Positions 35,484 to 44,278 are shown, counted from the stretch's first letter. The stretch: 64,000 nt of DNA from an uncultured Bacteroides sp. (GCF_963666545.1 NZ_OY762899.1:1302001-1366000); one strand, 5' to 3'. The notes: generated by a model not told the origin, from the sequence alone. A program made the numbers and translations.

Positions 35484-36185
35484 CTAATTGGCATTAAAGA
35501 GAAGACTTATACCGACGTTTCTGGTAGTCTTAATTTGTAAGTTTGGGTCAATTAGTTTTTTTCTTAGTTTAGCAATGAATACGTCCAAACTACGCGAGGC
35601 ACAACGAAGATCTCCTTTGGTATCCCAAAAGAGTTTCAATAAATCCTCACGTTTCACAACTTCATTCTTATGCTTCCATAAAGCTTCGAAAATCTGAGCC
35701 TCGCGAGTAGTAAACACAACGTCTCCATAGTCCATATTTTTAAGTGTGCAATGATCAATGTCGAGAATAGAGCTGCTCAGCTTCTTAACTTCGATTTCAT
35801 TTTTAAGTCTATCGACACCTCTCAATTTATTCAAGGCTTTAAGATGTACATCAAGCTCCTCTGGTATAAAAGGCTTCTTCATGTAGATATCAATACCAGA
35901 TTTATACCCATTCACCACATCCTTAACAGAGCCTTTAATTGATGCAAATAATATGAGCGTTTTATCATCCGTTTTACGAATTTCCGTTACCATATCATAA
36001 CCACTCATCTCAGGCAACTCTGTCTCGCATATAATAATGTCAGGCCGTTTTTCTCTCCAAGCTTTCAAGCCTTCTATCCCATTACTAGCTGTTATTACCT
36101 TATAACCTCCAATAATATCTTCAAACTCGGTTTTTATCACATATTTTAAAGTTGCATCATCATCTACCAATAATAGTTTCGTCAT
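35484..36185 (-). CDS. OmpR-family response regulator with Asp-to-Glu phospho-site
   Basis: The receiver domain has the acidic pocket VDDDATL (residues 8-10) and the lysine in YMKKPF, but the phospho-acceptor position reads Glu54 in DIIICETELPEMSG instead of Asp. A winged-helix DNA-binding domain follows (about 135-232: VVFTTREAQIFEALW, SRSLDVFIAKLRKKL). Glu often mimics phospho-Asp, so the protein may be constitutively active or respond by level. No kinase gene is adjacent. It lies beside the secretion cluster, whose promoters carry 11-bp-spaced repeats of the type OmpR/PhoB-family proteins bind, so it is the best candidate regulator of that cluster. I start at the ATG at 36185; 36191 is also possible. 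Confidence 0.88.
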   Translation of the reverse strand: MTKLLLVDDDATLKYVIKTEFEDIIGGYKVITASNGIEGLKAWREKRPDIIICETELPEMSGYDMVTEIRKTDDKTLILFASIKGSVKDVVNGYKSGIDIYMKKPFIPEELDVHLKALNKLRGVDRLKNEIEVKKLSSSILDIDHCTLKNMDYGDVVFTTREAQIFEALWKHKNEVVKREDLLKLFWDTKGDLRCASRSLDVFIAKLRKKLIDPNLQIKTTRNVGISLLFNAN

Positions 36186-36212
36186 AACCATGTCCCATTA
36201 AGTTTCCTATAA

Positions 36213-36290
36213 TTACATATATACATCCAAAACAGTAAAAAACGCCCAATAAATGAGTAAAAGTAAGAGTAGTAGATCAACATATTTCAT
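36213..36290 (-). CDS. Candidate 25-residue single-span membrane peptide
   Basis: A short open frame from ATG 36290 to TAA 36213 encodes MKYVD, seven leucines in a row, then IYWAFF and a short polar tail. It lies 27 bases before the response-regulator start on the same strand. Nothing but its composition and position supports it; it could be a regulatory leader peptide or chance. Confidence 0.3.
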   Translation of the reverse strand: MKYVDLLLLLLLIYWAFFTVLDVYM

Positions 36291-36336
36291 AGTTAGATTA
36301 TCTATTTAAAAGTACACTACTTTTGTAAAATATTAA

Positions 36337-36462
36337 ATGAATGTAGAAAAGAACAAATTAAACGCAAAAATTTCAAAGAAGGTCATAAGTCGCTATTTAG
36401 ATAAAACAAACTTATTTAAAGCTCAATTCACATTTGCAAAAATAGCAACATATTTGGACTGA
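36337..36462 (+). CDS. Candidate 41-residue small protein
   Basis: The frame runs from ATG 36337 to TGA 36462 and encodes a basic peptide starting MNVEKNKLNAKISKKVISRY. A perfect -7 box TACTTTTG lies at 36318-36325, placing transcription start close to the ATG. No family is recognised. The alternative is that the promoter makes an untranslated RNA. Confidence 0.3.
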   Translation: MNVEKNKLNAKISKKVISRYLDKTNLFKAQFTFAKIATYLD

Positions 36463-36792
36463 ATACCAATATTAAAAGAATATATTCTCACATTAACCTT
36501 TTTTAATCGATGAAGAAGTTTTGCCCATGATTAAAATTAAGTTAAAATATCCAATTTGAAAAATCTATTGATTTAATATGAAAATAGGTCCATTATAAAA
36601 GGGATAGGGGATATTTGCCTCTCATGTTTGCTTACATCACTTAGATAGCAGATAGGAAACTACAGCCGGAATAAATATTTCATTAGTTCCAAAGAGGAAA
36701 AGACATTATCACGTGACAACAAATGTAGATTTAGTTGATTATATAGCATATATTTACAATACTTAAATCATATAGCCTATTACAAAAACAGA
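36463..36792. other. AT-rich gap after the secretion operon
   Basis: About 330 bases of very AT-rich sequence without a supportable gene, hairpin or repeat. It lies downstream of the last machine gene on the minus strand. Confidence 0.4.
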
Positions 36793-37272
36793 TCAATTTT
36801 CGATAGCCTGCAAGAGCATTGTTGCCGTTATGCTATTCACTGCATACTTTTGATTACTATTATATTCAAAATTGATTGATGAAATCTTTAATGGAAGTTT
36901 CTCTTTTTCTATTAAGGAAGTTAACTTAACTATATTAATAAATCTTCCACAAAGCATCAAAGTCCCGCAATATAATTTATAGTCATTCTCAGAGTCAATT
37001 ATTTCAGGAGTATAGCTCACAATCTGAATGCCCTCAACAGCGAAACTATCTGCTAAAAGTTGGAGTATTCGTCCATTACTTAATAACGATTCAGAAGTTG
37101 TAGGCATGACATTTTTTTGTAATACCATCGCTGAGGCATTAGGAGGCAACATTTCAATTTTCTGATTCTCTTTATATAAATCATAGGTTTTCTTGATTCC
37201 TAATTCCCAAACAGCAATAGGAGCTATTATCAGTAAACAAATCAATTTAATGATTCCGGTATAAGCTTTCAT
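36793..37272 (-). CDS. GspM/PilO-like inner membrane assembly protein
   Basis: The 159-residue protein has one N-terminal span (about 8-25, IIKLICLLIIAPIAVWELG), a helical linker and a small C-terminal alpha/beta domain from about residue 80. Size, topology and place as the last gene of the machine operon match GspM or PilO, which link the cytoplasmic ATPase platform to the secretin. Sequence identity is not decisive, so this is assigned mainly by context. It starts 8 bases after the preceding gene. Confidence 0.6.
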   Translation of the reverse strand: MKAYTGIIKLICLLIIAPIAVWELGIKKTYDLYKENQKIEMLPPNASAMVLQKNVMPTTSESLLSNGRILQLLADSFAVEGIQIVSYTPEIIDSENDYKLYCGTLMLCGRFINIVKLTSLIEKEKLPLKISSINFEYNSNQKYAVNSITATMLLQAIEN

Positions 37273-37280
37273 AGAATGGA

Positions 37281-38267
37281 TTATAATGTTATTTGTAGTT
37301 CAAAGTCAAAGAAATTAGCATTCTTTCGTCTGGCAAGCGAAACTATTTCCACCTTTGCAAACAATTTATCCGCACTAAGTAGTTGAGAAAAAAGAGTTAC
37401 ACTTCCAGGAGTCTCCACCCATCCTTTCACAATTATCGTATTAGCACGTATATCCAACCCCTTTTTATGTTTATTTAGGCCAGCACTACCATTGGAAAAA
37501 GGAAAGATAGAAAGCACATTTAGTCTAAGATTAGTCGGTACATAAGAGGCTATTCTATCAGCGATAAGAGAAAAAGAGCAATCCGGTATTTTTTGATATT
37601 CATCTACTAATCGACTTAATTTATTTTCATTGTGTTGCTTAGCCTCATCACTCTTCCTTTTTATATTAATCTGGGTTTGCATTATCTCGTTTTCTCGCCG
37701 AAAATGAGCATTCGCAAAATAATTACCAAGCAATGTAAAGAAGAAGAATATAAGTATTGGCAGTTGCAGCTTATGATACAATACATCACAAACAATCTGC
37801 ATTATTGGGGGAGATTTGCGGATTGCCCTGAAATTCATTTCTTCCTGATAAAACGCCTTCAATAATGCTTTTATATCCGAATCGCCTCTTTTTCTAATTA
37901 GTGTTTTTATGATGTATATTCTATTTTTCTTTAAGTCCTCCAATAAATCCTGAAGCATTTCTTTACGCACAAATGAAAGTATCTGTTCACCTCCTCCATC
38001 AACAAACGTCATGTCCCAAAATAGTTCTTCGTTTTCTGTAATCTTATTTATATAAGCGTCTCCTTTTACACACTGTTTAGAAACGACTTGATTACCGGTC
38101 ACAAAAAGAACCGCCATATTATGCTTCCACTTTTCCAATGACTTTATTCCCTCGAATTGTTTTGGGTCGAGACAGATTTGATCCTTTGCATATTTTACCT
38201 TCCACAACTTTATGCTTATCTCTTCACCAGTTGTACATATTTCAAAAAACAACATATTTCTTATCAT
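37281..38267 (-). CDS. GspL / PilM-PilN-like bitopic protein
   Basis: About 170 cytoplasmic residues precede one membrane span (about 173-190, PILIFFFFTLLGNYFA). A coiled-coil-like stretch follows (KRKSDEAKQHNENKLSRL), then a C-terminal ferredoxin-like domain (about 230-328). This is the layout of GspL, or of a PilM-like domain fused to PilN, which recruits the ATPase. It lies 6 bases after the secretin gene and 8 before the GspM-like gene. The assignment rests on topology and neighbours. Confidence 0.65.
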   Translation of the reverse strand: MIRNMLFFEICTTGEEISIKLWKVKYAKDQICLDPKQFEGIKSLEKWKHNMAVLFVTGNQVVSKQCVKGDAYINKITENEELFWDMTFVDGGGEQILSFVRKEMLQDLLEDLKKNRIYIIKTLIRKRGDSDIKALLKAFYQEEMNFRAIRKSPPIMQIVCDVLYHKLQLPILIFFFFTLLGNYFANAHFRRENEIMQTQINIKRKSDEAKQHNENKLSRLVDEYQKIPDCSFSLIADRIASYVPTNLRLNVLSIFPFSNGSAGLNKHKKGLDIRANTIIVKGWVETPGSVTLFSQLLSADKLFAKVEIVSLARRKNANFFDFELQITL

Positions 38268-38273
38268 AATAAC

Positions 38274-40154
38274 TTATTCAATAATTGAGGGTTTGATAAA
38301 AATATTAAGCTTTTGTAATTTCTTACTCTTGGATGAAGAGCCAAATAACCATTTTAAAATAGGGATACGCGCAATAAGAGGTAGGCCTGTGCTTGATTGG
38401 TTTGACAAACTTTTTTCAATACCTCCTAAAAGCACCATTTCTTGGTTTCTTACCTTAATAATAGAATTAAAGCTTCGGGTAGTTGCTCCCGGAGGTGCAT
38501 TCTCACTTTCACGTTCCGTGAACTCGCTTTGTGAAAGATCTACTTTAAGAGTGATACAACTATCCAGACTAACATACGGAGTAATATCCAGCGTCAAACT
38601 AGCCTCAACATTTTTCCACTGATAAGACTCTGACTGTAACGGATTTTGTGTACCGATGATGTTTGTTTGAGTCTCCTTGTAATATTTTGTCTCTCCACTT
38701 TTCAAGGTTGCTTTATGCCCATTTAGCGTGGCCAGCTTGGGTGTAGAACGCAATATAACCTTTCCATTTTCTTCCAACAGCTTTAAACCCATATAAAAGT
38801 TGGGACTTACTTTTCCAAGATTAATGGAACCAAATCCATTAAAAGAATTTATTAGTTTATTAACAGAGTTAGCATTGAGAGAGAAATTCACTCCGGGGCT
38901 AAGAGTTCCTGATGTCGTAGCCGGTGTTTTACCGAGCCCCATAGACACACCCGCTTCCCGTGTGCTGCTATCTGTGGCATCTACAATGATCACATCAATA
39001 GATATCAATGGCACACTTTTGTCGATTTCGCCTATAAAAGAAATTAGTTGCATCAATTTTCGTTGATCTCCGCTAGCCACAAGACTATTTAGATCAGGGA
39101 AAGTCAGAATTTCCACACCATTCTTTAACTCTGCCGGAATTGCCTCCATCACCTTATCTACCGTCCTAAATTTCATTGGAATCACTCTTATGGAAGAAAG
39201 GCTCCCATTTTCATTCACTTTACCAAATAAATAAATACCATTCTCAATGCGCCACGTAAAGTTTGTCCCGGTAAATAAGACTTTTAGAAAGGAGTTAAGA
39301 TCTACCTTTTCAACATATATACCCGTAGGATGATCCAAATTATCAGTGAAAAAATAATTTAACTTAAGCCGTCTGCAAATATCCGGCAAGATATTACGGA
39401 TATTGCCATTGCTTATTCTGGCGGTAACTAAGCCCAAAGAATCTACGCTAAGCTCATCCATACTAAAGCTAAACCTACTTTGCTGCGCCTCATTTTTATC
39501 TTCATTCCCTTGGTACATAGTCCAAGTCGTTTTATCTTTCTTTTGAGCGATCAATGCATTTACAACTGCAATAGATTGTATTGCCTCATCAATTGCCATG
39601 GAGTTGCCGAATGAAGACACTTTATAGGCAAACAGTTTTTGTGGTACAACAATGTTTACCCCTGTCTTTTGTGAAAAAGATTTTGCCACATTCACTAATT
39701 TAGCATCGGTAAAATCAAATGAAACTTCTTTCTTATCGGGATCATAATCGATCTTCAGTTTAGGCTCCTTAATCGGCGCACGATATAAATTGACCGACAA
39801 GATATTCCCCACCAATTCCACATCAAGACTATACTCTTTACAAACAAAGAAAAGTATATCAATAATGCGAATTTGTTTGAAATTACAGGTAATCGACCTC
39901 TCTGCACTAAAGTTAACATTTATATTTACTCCACTTACCTTGGCTATATTTTTAAACAATTCCGCAATAGACATATTGCTAACCGAAAAGTCCATTTTTT
40001 CATTATAAGACGAATCTATCTGCACAGCCCGGTCTAACGTCTCCTTTAGCACAGACAGACGTAAGGAGTCAGTAGTCTGTGCATGCATATTTCCTAAACA
40101 AACAAAAGAAAAAAACAAGATTAAAGCACTAATAAGGAATAAATATCTTTTCAT
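38274..40154 (-). CDS. gspD: Secretin (GspD/PilQ family) outer membrane pore
   Basis: The 626-residue protein has a signal peptide (ending GNMHAQ) and several N-terminal STN/N-type domains (about 50-380). The secretin core runs from about 385 to 626: VPLISIDVIIVDA, GKVILRSTPKLATLNGHKA, ITPYVSLDSCITLKVDLS, and the terminal VLLGGIEKS plus GLPLIARIPILKWLFGSS, the hallmark end of secretins. It forms the outer membrane gate for folded cargo or a pilus. A lipoprotein coded by the opposite operon may help it assemble. It lies 11 bases after the ATPase gene. Confidence 0.93.
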   Translation of the reverse strand: MKRYLFLISALILFFSFVCLGNMHAQTTDSLRLSVLKETLDRAVQIDSSYNEKMDFSVSNMSIAELFKNIAKVSGVNINVNFSAERSITCNFKQIRIIDILFFVCKEYSLDVELVGNILSVNLYRAPIKEPKLKIDYDPDKKEVSFDFTDAKLVNVAKSFSQKTGVNIVVPQKLFAYKVSSFGNSMAIDEAIQSIAVVNALIAQKKDKTTWTMYQGNEDKNEAQQSRFSFSMDELSVDSLGLVTARISNGNIRNILPDICRRLKLNYFFTDNLDHPTGIYVEKVDLNSFLKVLFTGTNFTWRIENGIYLFGKVNENGSLSSIRVIPMKFRTVDKVMEAIPAELKNGVEILTFPDLNSLVASGDQRKLMQLISFIGEIDKSVPLISIDVIIVDATDSSTREAGVSMGLGKTPATTSGTLSPGVNFSLNANSVNKLINSFNGFGSINLGKVSPNFYMGLKLLEENGKVILRSTPKLATLNGHKATLKSGETKYYKETQTNIIGTQNPLQSESYQWKNVEASLTLDITPYVSLDSCITLKVDLSQSEFTERESENAPPGATTRSFNSIIKVRNQEMVLLGGIEKSLSNQSSTGLPLIARIPILKWLFGSSSKSKKLQKLNIFIKPSIIE

Positions 40155-40165
40155 ATTATCAGAGA

Positions 40166-41587
40166 TCAGATTATATCATTTATAATAGGTAGGATTTCTT
40201 CTAGTGAAGTTTCTCCTTCTTGCAATAACGAAAGAGCTGAATCTTTAAGCGTCGTCACATGTTGTCGTTTGAGATAGTCATCCACATTCAAATTATTCTT
40301 TCGAATAGCTTCAGAAAGGTATTGGTCAATCCTGATTACCTCATAAATGGCCTTACGACCTGAATACCCCGTATAATAGCATGCTTTACAACCGGTAGGC
40401 TGAAAGTAATTCTGTTGGGTATCAACACCTAAGGCGAGTGCAGTCACATGATCAATTGCATACTCTTGTTTACAATGAGGGCACAGCAAGCGAATCAACC
40501 TTTGCGCTACGCAGGCCACCAACGTATCTGATATCAAATAGGGATGAATACCCATATCTGTCAGACGAGTAATACTGCCCCAAGCGCTATTTGTATGGAT
40601 AGTAGACAGTAACAAATGTCCGGTTAGCGAACTGCGTACAGCCATCTGGGCCGTATCTTGGTCGCGTATCTCCCCTAACATAATGATATCGGGGTCTTGG
40701 CGAAGAAACGTACGCAAAGCATTTCCGAATGTAAGCCCTATTTCTTCCTTCAATTGTACTTGATTGATACCTGTTAGAGTATATTCTACCGGATCCTCAA
40801 TGGTCAGAATATTGTTATCCTCCCTATTAAGCATACGAAGTGTAGCATAAAGAGTGGTACTCTTTCCGGAACCGGTAGGGCCTGTTATTAATACCAAACC
40901 GTTAGGATTAAGGATGGATTTAGCGTAATCATCGTATTGTTTTTGACTAAAACCCAATTTCTTTAAGTCCAATAAACTTTGATCACGGGTTAATAAGCGT
41001 AGCACAATCTTTTCTCCATAAATAGTAGGAAGCATGGATACACGAACATCGAACTTCCGATTGTTCTTCTCAAATAAAATTCGTCCATCCTGAGGAAGTC
41101 TTTTTTCAGATATATCCAGATTCGAAAGAATCTTTATCCTGTTTACCAATGCCGGATAATTACTCTTCTCAATGACATACCTTTCTATAAGTTTCCCATC
41201 AATACGCATACGTACTCGGCAGCGCTCTTCATAAGACTCGATGTGAATATCGCTGGAATGAATAGAATCGGCCTCTTCGATAAGAGAGTTTACAAAATCC
41301 GAGTCACTTATATGCGATATATTAATGCTTTCCGTTGCATCTTTTGCTTTCCTATAATAGAGATTAAACCCTTTCTCAAAATCCTCTACAGGCACAGAAA
41401 TAATTGATATACTAAAATTAAAAAGTACCCTAATCTCCTGCATGGTATCAACATAATCCCAGCCTTCTTTTCCATAGCACTTCAACAACTCTTCTGAATA
41501 TTCATACGGGATCAGTTGATATTCCCGTGCCTCAGAGGAAGAAAACAATTGGACAACCTCCGTAGCTATATGCTCGTCTATGACCAT
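40166..41587 (-). CDS. gspE: Type II secretion/type IV pilus assembly ATPase (GspE/PilB)
   Basis: The 473-residue ATPase has an N2 domain with SSDIHIESYEERCRVRMRIDG-type sequence (shown in part), Walker A ITGPTGSGKSTTLYATL near residue 237, the Asp box TIEDPVEYTL, Walker B PDIIMLGEIRD, the His box LLSTIHTNSA, and a tetracysteine metal site (CPHC near 390, then CKACYYTG). It powers pseudopilus extension. It overlaps the prepilin peptidase gene by 10 bases. No retraction ATPase (PilT) is present, which favours a secretion role over twitching. Confidence 0.94.
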   Translation of the reverse strand: MVIDEHIATEVVQLFSSSEAREYQLIPYEYSEELLKCYGKEGWDYVDTMQEIRVLFNFSISIISVPVEDFEKGFNLYYRKAKDATESINISHISDSDFVNSLIEEADSIHSSDIHIESYEERCRVRMRIDGKLIERYVIEKSNYPALVNRIKILSNLDISEKRLPQDGRILFEKNNRKFDVRVSMLPTIYGEKIVLRLLTRDQSLLDLKKLGFSQKQYDDYAKSILNPNGLVLITGPTGSGKSTTLYATLRMLNREDNNILTIEDPVEYTLTGINQVQLKEEIGLTFGNALRTFLRQDPDIIMLGEIRDQDTAQMAVRSSLTGHLLLSTIHTNSAWGSITRLTDMGIHPYLISDTLVACVAQRLIRLLCPHCKQEYAIDHVTALALGVDTQQNYFQPTGCKACYYTGYSGRKAIYEVIRIDQYLSEAIRKNNLNVDDYLKRQHVTTLKDSALSLLQEGETSLEEILPIINDII

Positions 41588-42042
41588 AGTATATTAATTT
41601 TCTGATAGATTAATAACACGAAATAACAAAGACCAACACCCGATATTAATGGAATCTTATCATTCCCTACATCCTTACTCCTATTATAAGTATATATAAA
41701 CCAAGTAATAAGTGTAAGACTAAAAGAGATAATTAAGAAATACAGAAAGGCACGATACGTAAAATAAGGGCTCAGTAAAAAGATAAAAATAACATCCCCC
41801 CAACCAATAGCCTCTTTCTTTTTGAAACGAAAATGCATGTATACCTTTAGCACACCTCCTATCAGTAGCAAAATGGCCGTATTGATTAGCATATTCCATC
41901 CGGTGAACGACAGACCGAATTTATAAATACTTAGCCCTATTTGTATTCCTCCAAAAAACAAGAGATGCCATAAGAGCACATAACGATGACGAAAATCCCA
42001 TATAATCAACACAAGCAGAGGTAATAGTATGAAAAGTTCCAT
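41578..42042 (-). CDS. Prepilin peptidase, minimal A24 type
   Basis: The 154-residue membrane protein has about five spans and the two catalytic aspartates of type IV prepilin peptidases: one in LIIWDFRHRYV near residue 16 and the second in the GxGD motif AIGWGDVIFIF near residue 82. It lacks the N-terminal zinc/methyltransferase half of PilD/GspO, so it should cleave but perhaps not methylate pseudopilins. It lies directly between the major pseudopilin and the ATPase genes, as expected. Confidence 0.85.
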   Translation of the reverse strand: MELFILLPLLVLIIWDFRHRYVLLWHLLFFGGIQIGLSIYKFGLSFTGWNMLINTAILLLIGGVLKVYMHFRFKKKEAIGWGDVIFIFLLSPYFTYRAFLYFLIISFSLTLITWFIYTYNRSKDVGNDKIPLISGVGLCYFVLLIYQKINILWS

Positions 42043-42047
42043 AAGCT

Positions 42048-42464
42048 CTAATCTTTTGTTACTTCAACCATTTTTTTATTCTGATCTACCTCCCAAACAT
42101 TATAAATGCCGTCCTGATCAAAGTCAACCACAGAAGTAGCCGTAGCACGATATCCATTCTCCCCCGCTTCCACTATTTCTATAAGATAATTAGCATTTCC
42201 ACCATCGGTCACCAACGGCTGTTGCTCAAAACCAACCTCTTCCAAAGATGCTGAATATTTGGAGTACGTATAGAAATAAGTTTTTTCCAAAGAATGGAGA
42301 AAGATGAGCTGTTGCTGTGCTTCTACACTCTTCGCCCGAGAAATCAATGGCATCAGATTAGGTAATGCAATAAGAACCAAAATTCCTATTATAACAATAA
42401 CGACTAGTAGCTCCGGCAGAGAGAAAGCCTTAAAGCGATGTTTCAATATTTGCTTGTGATTCAT
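42048..42464 (-). CDS. gspG: Major pseudopilin (GspG-like)
   Basis: The type III signal is clear: a basic leader ending HRFKA, cleavage before FSLPELLVVIVIIGIL, with Glu at +5 and a long hydrophobic helix. The globular part (about 60-138) contains FEQQPLVTDGG and an Asp-rich loop DFDQDGIYNVW that may bind calcium like GspG. The frame opens at 42497, but the ATG at 42464 gives a normal short leader. A -7 box (42495-42502) and an 11-bp repeat array (42523-42566) lie directly upstream. Confidence 0.88.
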   Translation of the reverse strand: MNHKQILKHRFKAFSLPELLVVIVIIGILVLIALPNLMPLISRAKSVEAQQQLIFLHSLEKTYFYTYSKYSASLEEVGFEQQPLVTDGGNANYLIEIVEAGENGYRATATSVVDFDQDGIYNVWEVDQNKKMVEVTKD

Positions 42465-42494
42465 ATCGATTGATTTACACTTTTTACAACTACA

Positions 42495-42502
42495 CAAAAA
42501 TA
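42495..42502 (-). promoter_or_regulatory. -7 box (TATTTTTG) for the pseudopilin operon
   Basis: Exact consensus on the minus strand, 31 bases before the ATG at 42464. Twenty bases separate it from array A1, so the array takes the place of a -33 element, as with PhoB-type activators. Confidence 0.6.
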
Positions 42503-42522
42503 TGCATTACAAACCAAAAGTT

Positions 42523-42566
42523 ATGTTATCACAACGTTATCAATCGCTTTTCTCAATGTTATTTTT
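42523..42566. promoter_or_regulatory. 11-bp repeat array A1 (candidate OmpR-family operator)
   Basis: Four consecutive 11-base units: ATGTTATCACA, ACGTTATCAAT, a degenerate unit, then ATGTTATTTTT. The motif is read on the plus strand, opposite to the regulated operon. Confidence 0.65.
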
Positions 42567-42633
42567 TTAAGTAAGAAAAACAGAAAATATCAATGATAAA
42601 TCACTAATAATCAAATGATTAACACCGAATCCT

Positions 42634-42677
42634 ATGTTAACAAGACATTAGCCCAATGTTAACAGAATGTTACCAGA
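42634..42677. promoter_or_regulatory. 11-bp repeat array A2
   Basis: Four in-phase units: ATGTTAACAAG, ACATTAGCCCA, ATGTTAACAGA, ATGTTACCAGA. It lies 67 bases farther upstream of array A1 in the 232-base gap between the pseudopilin gene and the preceding gene. Confidence 0.65.
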
Positions 42678-42696
42678 AGAGTTTGTTTCCAAAGAA

Positions 42697-43938
42697 CTAG
42701 TACACTGATTTGATTTCTTCTCGGCGATATTCACTCTTTTTAAAGAAAAACGGATAAGCGATCTGCTTGTCTCTGGCAATCTTTACATTATATAAAGTCC
42801 CGGCATAAATACCATTTTCAGGAAGATAATAGCACTCTTTTACGTAGACAGCACCCAAAAGTGTTCCATTAATATCAGCAATTCCATCCACATAAAGCAA
42901 TCCGTGAAATACCGCATCAGATTCCTGACGGTAATTGGAGTCAACCGTAAGACTGTTCCCTCTTTCAACGCTCCCAAAAACAATGGCATACCCCTCCACG
43001 CAACTCTTACTACCTATATTCAGATAAGTTTTACTCTCATTCCCTTTCAAGTAGATTCCCGAAGGATAGCGCAACTGAACGTGTTCTTTCAGAATCACCG
43101 TGTCACTGGCTAAAATCTGTAGCGACCCAACGAAGCCGGCCTCTACAATCACTTTTCTGGCAACTAAAATAACATCACTTACTACAGATTCTTTGGATAT
43201 CGTCACCTCATCGGCATAAAGCATCAGGTTTCCCCGCAAAACCAAACCTTCGGTCGTTCGAGGTAAAGCAAACCGTGATGTTTCCTCTTTGAAACTATAG
43301 TATTGCTTTGTTTTGTCGTCTTGTGAAGGAAAAGAAGATACTTTTTCCCATTTACGCAAGCTTTCAATTTGCTTAAGATAAACAGAGTCGACATCAGGGA
43401 GCTCCTTCTCGGCAAGGTGAATATCAGAATTATCTATTTCCTTACCGGAAAAGGGAGTATTGCCCAACTGAATATTGTTTATACCATTGATTGGAGCAAA
43501 TACAGGCCCATCAATCCGAGTTGTTCCTGCCAGCGACAATGCCATATCACGACTGCAAACCCATAGCGCCGCCTCTTCTTCACAATCCTGAGTCTTTCCT
43601 AGCAGTCGAATCGAATGATAGTCATTGCTTATTGAATGAACACAAACAGATTCATAGAACCCCCAAGGCCTTATTGCAAAGTGAACAACCGAAGACGGTT
43701 CATCTTTGTATAACTGATATTCATAATTGCTATTCTCTAAAGAAGAAACCAGAGAACTATCGTTATCATACAAAACAAAAGCCGAGTTCAAATTCTCTTT
43801 CTGCTGTCTTTTTGAATGATAGTTTGCATAGAATAAAGCATTTATGTCGAAGAGAGTAAATGCAAACAACACAAATAAGCATACCAGAACACTAATCACC
43901 ATGACTGTAGGAAGAGCTGAAGCTTTTAATTTTTTCAT
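42697..43938 (-). CDS. Large pilin-like or PilX/GspK-like membrane-anchored protein
   Basis: From the ATG at 43938 the 413-residue protein starts MKKLKASALPTVMVISVLVC, a prepilin-like leader and long hydrophobic helix (about 6-32), but it has no Glu at +5. GspK also lacks Glu5. The rest is a long, strand-rich domain with repeating short turns (DEVTISKESVVSDVILVARK, then QILASDTVILKEHVQL) that suggests a beta-helix like bactofilin or PilX/PilY-associated folds. The open frame reaches 44001. It is probably a pseudopilus tip component; the family is not certain. Confidence 0.6.
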   Translation of the reverse strand: MKKLKASALPTVMVISVLVCLFVLFAFTLFDINALFYANYHSKRQQKENLNSAFVLYDNDSSLVSSLENSNYEYQLYKDEPSSVVHFAIRPWGFYESVCVHSISNDYHSIRLLGKTQDCEEEAALWVCSRDMALSLAGTTRIDGPVFAPINGINNIQLGNTPFSGKEIDNSDIHLAEKELPDVDSVYLKQIESLRKWEKVSSFPSQDDKTKQYYSFKEETSRFALPRTTEGLVLRGNLMLYADEVTISKESVVSDVILVARKVIVEAGFVGSLQILASDTVILKEHVQLRYPSGIYLKGNESKTYLNIGSKSCVEGYAIVFGSVERGNSLTVDSNYRQESDAVFHGLLYVDGIADINGTLLGAVYVKECYYLPENGIYAGTLYNVKIARDKQIAYPFFFKKSEYRREEIKSVY

Positions 43939-44006
43939 TTTGATTATACAATTATCACTACCGACAAATGTAACGTTTTCAAGCAAGTTTATAAAACACA
44001 TCTTTC

Positions 44007-44060
44007 AATATTAACGTAAAGATAACATTGGGCATTGAAATGATAACGTTCCGGTAACGT
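44007..44060. promoter_or_regulatory. 11-bp repeat array B in the divergent region
   Basis: Read on the minus strand the units are ACGTTACCGGA, ACGTTATCATT, a 10-base unit, ATGTTATCTTT, ACGTTAATATT. The orientation relative to the plus-strand operon (44297 onward) is the same as that of arrays A1 and A2 relative to their minus-strand operon. Confidence 0.6.
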
Positions 44061-44221
44061 AGTATTTGATAAAAAGTTCATAAATTCACTTACGGAACAC
44101 GAACAGACGTTTCGTATACATAACCCCCTTTAAAGCCTGTAGAAAGGAGAATAGAAAGAATGACCGTTAAGATTTTCACTGTTTAAAGAAAGTATTTATG
44201 ATTAAAATAATATCATCTGCC

Positions 44222-44278
44222 GATTTCTATGTTAACGTTAGGTTAACGTTGCGTTAACCTAGCGTTAACATAGAAATC
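44222..44278. promoter_or_regulatory. Palindromic 11-bp repeat array C before the plus-strand operon
   Basis: Four in-phase units at 44229-44272 (ATGTTAACGTT, AGGTTAACGTT, GCGTTAACCTA, GCGTTAACATA). The whole array sits in an inverted repeat of 27-base arms with one mismatch and a TTG loop. It ends 18 bases before the ATG at 44297. Confidence 0.7.

Noticed and set aside
44229-44272. CRISPR-like short repeat array
   Set aside because: The repeats are 11 bases with no unique spacers, no cas genes are near, and the phase fits protein-binding half-sites.
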